Shown here piece by piece: positions 23,563 to 28,203 of a stretch of DNA of 28,203 nt. The position numbers were made by a program, and so were the translations under genes. Position 1 is the stretch's first letter, and every line of letters starts with the position of its first letter. Location: positions 1 through 28,203 of IMG/VR virus record IMGVR_UViG_3300025592_000050; one strand, written 5' to 3'. Under the pieces are notes generated by a model. The model ran no database searches. It was given only the letters and a program-made list of their open reading frames with translations, and was not told the origin of the DNA. The DNA is from a virus.

Positions 23563-24981
23563 TTAAGCGTCTAGGTCTACACTAGTAGAACCTTTATACG
23601 TAATAGTAGCTTCATCTGCAGAAGAGAATGCGGTACTTTCAAGACCAGTAAACTCAATAGTTACAGAGACTACATCCGCTACGTCTACAGTAGGGATAGT
23701 AAAGTGTGCATGAGGAACACTAACGGACATATTAGGAGCTACTGCGCCACCAATATTCAAGGTCATTGTTCCATCAACAGTTGTATCTGGGTTGGCACTA
23801 CTAACATCAGACATGAAGTCGTTTAGTAGTTCCTCTGAGTCTGATGCTCCTCCAGATGTTAGATAACAAGTTAATGAACCAGATACTGCACGAGTACCTG
23901 TGAAGTGTGATTGAGGTTGGTTAATTACTCCCAATTCTTCAGGGGTTAACCAGGTAATCCCATTATCAAAGGTAAGACTTCCACCTGTTACTGCTAAGCT
24001 ATACTCTTTCGAACCATTAGCTGCAGTAGCAGTAGCTGTTGCACCACTACCTGCACCACCACTAATATTAATAGTTGGAGCGCTGGTATATCCAAAGCCT
24101 CCACTAGTTACAGTAATAGCAGTTACTACACCCCCAGCTACAGTAGCTGTAGCTTTAGCTCCAGAACCACTTCCACCAGTAAAGCTTACTGTAGGTGTAC
24201 TAGTATATCCAGTACCTCCAGCAGTAACAGCGACAGAACTAATAGTTCCTGCAGCACTTCCATCTAAATCTAAGCCTAAAGTACAAGTACTTAGCTTATT
24301 AGTAATGAAGTCTGCTGTAGCAGGAGCTGCTAAATAATCAGTACCTGCAGTAGCTGGGCGGGTAGAACCTACCTCTACTAGAGACTCTCCTTGTCCATTC
24401 CAAGAGATTTGGGCGAGACCGTCAATACTAAAGTCTACTTCAGCAGAGTTTAGTACTCCATTCCCAATCTTGTAACAAAGACCTGAATCCGAGAAATAGA
24501 AGTAGTAGTTTAACAACTCAAGCTGATGAACATCAGAATCGTTAAAATCTACAACTAAATTGGTAGCACTAGAAGTGACACCTTTAGCACCTGATTCAGC
24601 ATCAGTAGTACTAGCTACCATAGCATTCCAGAGTAACTTCTCAGTTGCAGAATGTACTGCACTACTTGCTCCACCACCATCTGTATCCTGATAAGGACGT
24701 ACATAAGTTGTAAAACTAAAATCAACAGGATCTAATGCTGTATTGAAGATCTGCTGTCCACGTTTAGGGGCGTCGCCTGCTTCATTAACAGTAATATTCT
24801 GAGTTTGGTTTCCTTGAGAGAAACTAAACCCGTCTAATACAGGGATTTCGTATGTATCGATTCCTGCAGTTCCTGCACTATTGCGTAAACGCCCACCTAT
24901 AGTACCACTAGCAGCTCCAACCCAGCTGGATCCTACGGTTGATACTATGAGGGTACAATTTCTACTTAAACTAAATGCCAT
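23563..24981 (-). CDS. Major tail tube protein (V-like) with a GGxGY repeat insert, 472 aa
   Basis: AAGGA precedes the ATG. Its place between the tail terminator and the chaperones, and its own strong terminator, fit the tube subunit. Residues 1-230 ([70 protein letters not shown]-like [11 protein letters not shown]) and 325-390 ([42 protein letters not shown]) are the tube fold. Residues 430-455 ([21 protein letters not shown]) form its last strands. Between them, 247-324 is a two-copy repeat domain that is not part of the basic tube and would probably project outward. The tube assembles as rings around the tape measure. Confidence 0.87.
   Translation of the reverse strand: MAFSLSRNCTLIVSTVGSSWVGAASGTIGGRLRNSAGTAGIDTYEIPVLDGFSFSQGNQTQNITVNEAGDAPKRGQQIFNTALDPVDFSFTTYVRPYQDTDGGGASSAVHSATEKLLWNAMVASTTDAESGAKGVTSSATNLVVDFNDSDVHQLELLNYYFYFSDSGLCYKIGNGVLNSAEVDFSIDGLAQISWNGQGESLVEVGSTRPATAGTDYLAAPATADFITNKLSTCTLGLDLDGSAAGTISSVAVTAGGTGYTSTPTVSFTGGSGSGAKATATVAGGVVTAITVTSGGFGYTSAPTINISGGAGSGATATATAANGSKEYSLAVTGGSLTFDNGITWLTPEELGVINQPQSHFTGTRAVSGSLTCYLTSGGASDSEELLNDFMSDVSSANPDTTVDGTMTLNIGGAVAPNMSVSVPHAHFTIPTVDVADVVSVTIEFTGLESTAFSSADEATITYKGSTSVDLDA
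24010..24243 (-). repeat. Two tandem ~39-residue GGxGY repeats inside the tube gene
   Basis: Residues 247-285 and 286-324 share the pattern [I-x-x-V/I-x-V-T-x-G-G-x-G-Y-T-S-x-P-T-x-x-x-x-G-G-x-G-S-G-A-x-A-T-A-T]. The first copy has [16 protein letters not shown] and the second [16 protein letters not shown]. Such repeats occur in many phage and bacterial surface proteins and probably fold as small beta units. Confidence 0.85.
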
Positions 24982-25002
24982 AATAATTTCCTTTATAACA
25001 AA

Positions 25003-25070
25003 CTTACCAATATTGGTAAGACTCTTTGTCTATAGATTAGTATTGACTATTATCTTATAATCTATTAGAC
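25003..25070. repeat. 18-bp perfect palindrome and a second hairpin between tail terminator and tube genes
   Basis: CTTACCAATATTGGTAAG (25003-25020) is its own reverse complement and is followed on the minus strand by TTTGTTAT. A second inverted pair, GTCTATAGATTA (25028-25039) with TAATCTATTAGAC (25058-25070), pairs with one bulged base. The two fill most of the 91-base gap. Candidates are an RNA-processing or stability element before the highly expressed tube gene, or a weak terminator. No consensus promoter is visible. Confidence 0.65.
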
Positions 25071-25072
25071 AT

Positions 25073-25513
25073 TTACATCACTTGATATTTGACTTCAAGC
25101 GTTATCTCTCCCACTCCAAAAGGTGCTAATAGCCCCTCATCGGAAGTGATAGATTGAATTCTGATTTCTTGTGTAGTTTTACCTACATCGTAGGTTAATT
25201 GATTATTATTATCAATAATTTCCTCTACATCAGTAAAAACTTTTTCTAATTCGTTTACGGGGTCTTCCCCTTGAACGTACATTCTTACTGTAATACCCAG
25301 TATACCCCATTTAAATGAGTTCCCGGGTAGGTACTCTCTTACCTCATTTCCCGCTGTTACGCTGAGATAAGGAAAGTCATTTACTTCATCCCAGAAAACT
25401 AATTTATTAGTAACATTAGATGCTAAATCTGAGTTATACGTACCAGACCCATCAATTAACTTTAGTTTTGTTACTAAAGCTTCTACGATGCCTCCTCGTG
25501 CCCTACCTGCCAT
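25073..25513 (-). CDS. Tail terminator protein (U-like), 146 aa
   Basis: The length and pattern fit tail terminator proteins: GIVEALVTKLKLIDGSGTYNSDLASNV at the start, WDEVNDFPYLSVTAGNEVREYLPGNSFKWGILGITVRMYVQGED in the middle, a helix (VNELEKVFTDVEEIIDNN), and a C-terminal strand (GVGEITLEVKYQV). These form a hexameric ring that stops tube growth and joins the neck. The gene sits just before the tube gene, as U does before V in lambda. The ATG overlaps the upstream stop by one base (TAATG). Confidence 0.83.
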   Translation of the reverse strand: MAGRARGGIVEALVTKLKLIDGSGTYNSDLASNVTNKLVFWDEVNDFPYLSVTAGNEVREYLPGNSFKWGILGITVRMYVQGEDPVNELEKVFTDVEEIIDNNNQLTYDVGKTTQEIRIQSITSDEGLLAPFGVGEITLEVKYQVM

Positions 25514-26949
25514 TATAATCTCCTAGTCTTTAAGTTGAACTTACTATGTATGTAAGTAGCTGCTACTTCTCTAATAGACTTATCTATTAGAAGTCTTGGG
25601 TCTCTATACTGGTTACCTTGTTTAAAACCTCTTTCGAAAGTTTGATAAGGAGACTTCATATAAGTATAGAAAGCTGTTAAGTTACCTTCTCGTGTAAACT
25701 GTAAGTCTGTAACTCCTACAGAGTTTGCAAAACGCCCTGTTCTATAATTAAGAGCTGGAGATTTCATGTTGTGTTTTACTTGGGATCTAATTAAGCTATC
25801 TATAAGACTTCTTATAGTAACTAAACTAGTAAACTGCCCTCTAGGGTTTTGTAACTTAGCAGTAATTGCGGCTCCCTTTATCTTAGCCTGTTGCTTTTTA
25901 TAGTTGTTTCGTAGCTTTATAGAATTGTTTTTAACTTTAGAGGCTCGTAACTTAATATGTTTACTTTTTATTTTTCTATTTTTTGAAGTTACTTTAGTAA
26001 GTTTCTTACCTTTTATAACTAAGTCTAATACCTTTAAGATTTTATCTTCATAACTAGGACTGGCTTTTAGCTTAGAAATATTGCCTTGAAGTCTTTTAGA
26101 TAAATTCTCTGCTGCAAAATTATTCAAGTCTTTTAGTACTGTTCTTATAATATCTTTAGTATCTACGTCTCTTTCACCCTTTGACTGATTAAGTTTACTT
26201 TCAATATAAACAACTCTTTCGTACTCAGAACCTAATAAGTCACTGAAGTTATCGTCTATTTGTAAATTCTGGTTTTTAAACCAGGTATCTATAGAATCTT
26301 CTATTAACCAAGTAACTTTCTCTATAGAAGTATTATTAAGACTACTTGGGGGTAACATGTTTAAAATAATTTTGGTTAATCTATTACCTACAGCTATTTG
26401 TTTAATAGGAAAATTGTGTCCAATATCAAAAAACTTTAAATCAATTCTATCACTAGCAGGTAGCGTTTTATTATATTCGTAAAATAAACTAGTTATTTGA
26501 TTAGCAGCACCTCTAGTACTAGCTAACCTTACGTATTTATTTCTAATATCTTCAGGTAATTCATCTTTATGTTCATATAACCATTCTTTGGCTAGTATAA
26601 AGCTGGACTTAGCTCCGATTTTGTTTGCAAAAATTCTTGCATTACCGAAGTTAGAGAAAGTTATCTCAAAACCTGAACCTATCTTGTCTACTCTAAGAAT
26701 TGTTTTGGAGGGTTTAAAACCTAATATAAAATTAGATATGTTCTCCCACATTCTTACAGCGACTTTAGGCCCTAAGCCATTGTTTTGTACTTCATGGCTT
26801 ATTTGAGCTTCACTAACTACCAGAACTTGCATGTTTTTAGCTTCTGATATTCTTAAAGCTTTTGTACCTAATGCGTATTCTTTACCGCTGGCAATATCAA
26901 CCAGTAAATTATCATATACGTCACTAACTCTGCTAAATTTTTTCGGCAT
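25513..26949 (-). CDS. Putative neck / tail completion protein with a long N-terminal extension, 478 aa
   Basis: It lies between connector and terminator, where lambda has FII/Z and HK97 has gp10. The last 100 residues fit such a protein: MKSPALNYRTGRFANSVGV ('N-Y-R-T-G-R-F' is the gp10/Z-type element), YMKSPYQTFERGFKQGNQYRDPRLLIDKSIREVAATYI. The first 290 residues are not recognised. Residues about 285-345 are strongly Lys/Arg-rich (KGKKLTKVTSKNRKIKSKH ... KKQQAKIKG) and could contact DNA in the neck. It is two to three times the usual length of the family. Both ends use TAATG overlaps with the neighbouring genes. A fusion of two neck functions is possible. Confidence 0.65.
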   Translation of the reverse strand: MPKKFSRVSDVYDNLLVDIASGKEYALGTKALRISEAKNMQVLVVSEAQISHEVQNNGLGPKVAVRMWENISNFILGFKPSKTILRVDKIGSGFEITFSNFGNARIFANKIGAKSSFILAKEWLYEHKDELPEDIRNKYVRLASTRGAANQITSLFYEYNKTLPASDRIDLKFFDIGHNFPIKQIAVGNRLTKIILNMLPPSSLNNTSIEKVTWLIEDSIDTWFKNQNLQIDDNFSDLLGSEYERVVYIESKLNQSKGERDVDTKDIIRTVLKDLNNFAAENLSKRLQGNISKLKASPSYEDKILKVLDLVIKGKKLTKVTSKNRKIKSKHIKLRASKVKNNSIKLRNNYKKQQAKIKGAAITAKLQNPRGQFTSLVTIRSLIDSLIRSQVKHNMKSPALNYRTGRFANSVGVTDLQFTREGNLTAFYTYMKSPYQTFERGFKQGNQYRDPRLLIDKSIREVAATYIHSKFNLKTRRL

Positions 26950-27977
26950 TAATCAATATTCCTGTATAGCTCCAGAATACGTTTTATATGGGGTGGGAAA
27001 TCTGAAGGTGTGGAACCTGCAATATTATTAATGCTAGCAGATCCTGGTATAGCTTTATTGGGTGTTGATTCTTTTTTCATATAATATGTAATTAAATCAA
27101 AACAAGCTAGTTTCAAATCGGAAGGAGTAGAGGAGTAGCCACCTTTATAAATCAGTTTTACAGATTTAGTGCCTACAGGGAAGTTAGCTTTTAACTTAGT
27201 AACTGCTTGATCTGTAGAGGCTAACTCGTAGTCTCTATCTGCAGTCCAGTACTCAGAAGCTGCTTCGCAAGTCTCTTGAGTTGTATAAGTTGTATTGCTA
27301 CAACTGCCAGTCCATCTTTCTGCTGTGAAAGACCAGCTCTCACTGTTAGTATGTCCTGTAGTTGCCCCGAAGGTTATAGATATATTACCCTCTAATTGTT
27401 GAATAGACCCTGTAATAGCTACATTAGTCTCTTTCCAATTTGAACCCCCGTCCCTTGACCATTTAAAAGTATCTGGAGTTCCTGCGTTGTCAATTTGTAT
27501 AGTGTAACTACGACCGATTTCACCTGACGACGTATTTGCGTTGTATCCAGTGATAGTTAAATCGTTTAAGCCACTTCCATTGAAAGTGTCATTATTTATA
27601 CAATTTGTTTCATTTGCTTTTGAAGAAAGAGTACATTGAGCAGTACCAGATTCTAAGAGATAGTAATTATTTGCGTCTGCAAAGTTACTCTCGATGGTAG
27701 TTTTGTTTGTAGAGGCACTACCGCGCTCTAATAATTGCACAACTTCCGTAATAGGAAGTTCTGCAGGATGTATTGTATTCTGGTACTCTTCTACATCAAA
27801 ATACTCAGTTTTTTCACTTGAGTAGTTATCTATAAAAGTGCGCCCACAATAGGTTTTTACAAGCGAACTAACGTGTGTACGCAGAGAGTTAATCTTTGAG
27901 TCATTAGTATTACTATTTATATTAGCGTAAGCTTTATATTCACTTACAGAAACTAAATCAGCCATTCCTTTTCCCAT
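26949..27977 (-). CDS. Head-tail connector (gp6-like) with an inserted domain, 342 aa
   Basis: Residues 5-110 (MADLVSVSEYKAYANI ... LRTHVSSLVKTYCGRTF ... EYFDVEEYQNTIHPAELPITEVVQL) and 247-342 (YKGGYSSTPSDLKLACFDLITYYMKKES ... FPPHIKRILELYRNID) together make a gp6-type connector, the adaptor ring below the portal. Residues about 115-246 interrupt it. They hold a beta-sandwich-like module (SYTIQIDNAGTPDTFKWSRDGG ... ITFGATTGHTNSESWSFTA) flanked by two Cys motifs (Cys115/Cys126 and Cys226/Cys237/Trp244). The start may be the ATG at 27977 or the one at 27965, which begins MADLV; neither has a well-spaced Shine-Dalgarno, and coupling to the overlapping upstream gene is likely. Confidence 0.85.
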   Translation of the reverse strand: MGKGMADLVSVSEYKAYANINSNTNDSKINSLRTHVSSLVKTYCGRTFIDNYSSEKTEYFDVEEYQNTIHPAELPITEVVQLLERGSASTNKTTIESNFADANNYYLLESGTAQCTLSSKANETNCINNDTFNGSGLNDLTITGYNANTSSGEIGRSYTIQIDNAGTPDTFKWSRDGGSNWKETNVAITGSIQQLEGNISITFGATTGHTNSESWSFTAERWTGSCSNTTYTTQETCEAASEYWTADRDYELASTDQAVTKLKANFPVGTKSVKLIYKGGYSSTPSDLKLACFDLITYYMKKESTPNKAIPGSASINNIAGSTPSDFPPHIKRILELYRNID

Positions 27978-28203
27978 TGTATAATTATATTATAACCTAA
28001 AGACTTGATATGTTCTAGTCTTTCTATTGTTTCGTTGTGTAACTGTCCAAACGTTTTACTACAGCTTTTATTATAGTCGTCTGGATCGTAAACTTCAGGA
28101 TTACCGTGCCAGTAATCACCTAAGAACTCGTATACTGTATTAGTCTCAGGATCGTATCCATCGACTTTATAGTTCGCTATCGGATACTGCCGCTCTGTAA
28201 TAC
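27953..28203 (-). CDS. VSR-like / EDxHD-type endonuclease, C-terminal part (runs off the right edge)
   Basis: Eighty-two residues in an open frame end at 27953. They read KVDGYDPETNTVYEFLGDYWHGNP, a stretch rich in Asp and Tyr, then TFGQLHNETIERLEHIKSLGYNIIIQWEKEW. This is the pattern of phage VSR-like endonucleases with a PD-(D/E)xK-type fold: Asp in VDGY, Glu in YEF, Y-W-H-G, and the final GYNIIxxWExEW. Such proteins include free-standing homing endonucleases. The stop overlaps the connector start by 25 bases. It sits where a capsid-module gene would be expected, which suggests insertion of a selfish gene. Being partial, it could also be the end of a larger fusion or intein. Confidence 0.7.
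   Translation of the reverse strand, partial: ITERQYPIANYKVDGYDPETNTVYEFLGDYWHGNPEVYDPDDYNKSCSKTFGQLHNETIERLEHIKSLGYNIIIQWEKEWLI

Overview
The window is the tail-morphogenesis half of a late structural region from a long-tailed (siphovirus-type) double-stranded DNA phage. Every supported gene lies on the minus strand, so transcription runs from the right edge (28203) to the left edge (1). The gene order follows phage lambda closely. It reads head-tail connector, neck/tail-completion protein, tail terminator (U-like), tail tube (V-like), frameshifted chaperone pair (G and G-T), tape measure (H-like), then M, L, K, I, a second I, J, and finally host-recognition fibres. The DNA is AT-rich. The fibre, tube and insert modules resemble those I know from uncultured marine phages. 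The host cannot be read from this window, but two near-perfect sigma70 promoters imply a bacterium with an ordinary housekeeping sigma factor. I saw no tRNA, CRISPR array, insertion sequence or integrase.

Layout, right to left. Positions 28203-25073 hold the end of a VSR-like endonuclease, the connector, a long basic neck protein and the tail terminator. Positions 25072-22477 hold the tail tube protein, with an internal GGxGY repeat insert, a strong terminator, and the tail assembly chaperone with a -1 frameshift at 22896-22902. Positions 22475-14340 encode one 2711-residue tape measure protein. Positions 14336-6795 hold the tail tip (M, L, K, I, I', J), with a promoter between M and L. Positions 6782-1 hold a peptidase-S74 chaperone protein and seven further fibre-related proteins, started by a second promoter and divided by structured gaps.

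How it works together: the tube protein polymerises around the tape measure held by G and G-T. M, L, K, I and J build the tip. The terminator, neck and connector proteins join tail to head. The S74 protein and fibre cassette decorate the tip for host recognition.

The most notable features are: (1) a ClpP-like serine protease domain inside the tape measure, with Ser1730 and His1755 spaced as in ClpP; (2) an intein-like Hint domain fused in front of the J body, with Gly rather than Cys/Ser/Thr after the terminal His-Asn; (3) a short Cys/Trp motif apparently inserted separately into three unrelated virion proteins; (4) two adjacent I paralogs; (5) twin promoters whose spacers are conserved as well as their hexamers; and (6) an interrupted 28-bp inverted repeat with a nested UUCG hairpin between two fibre genes.
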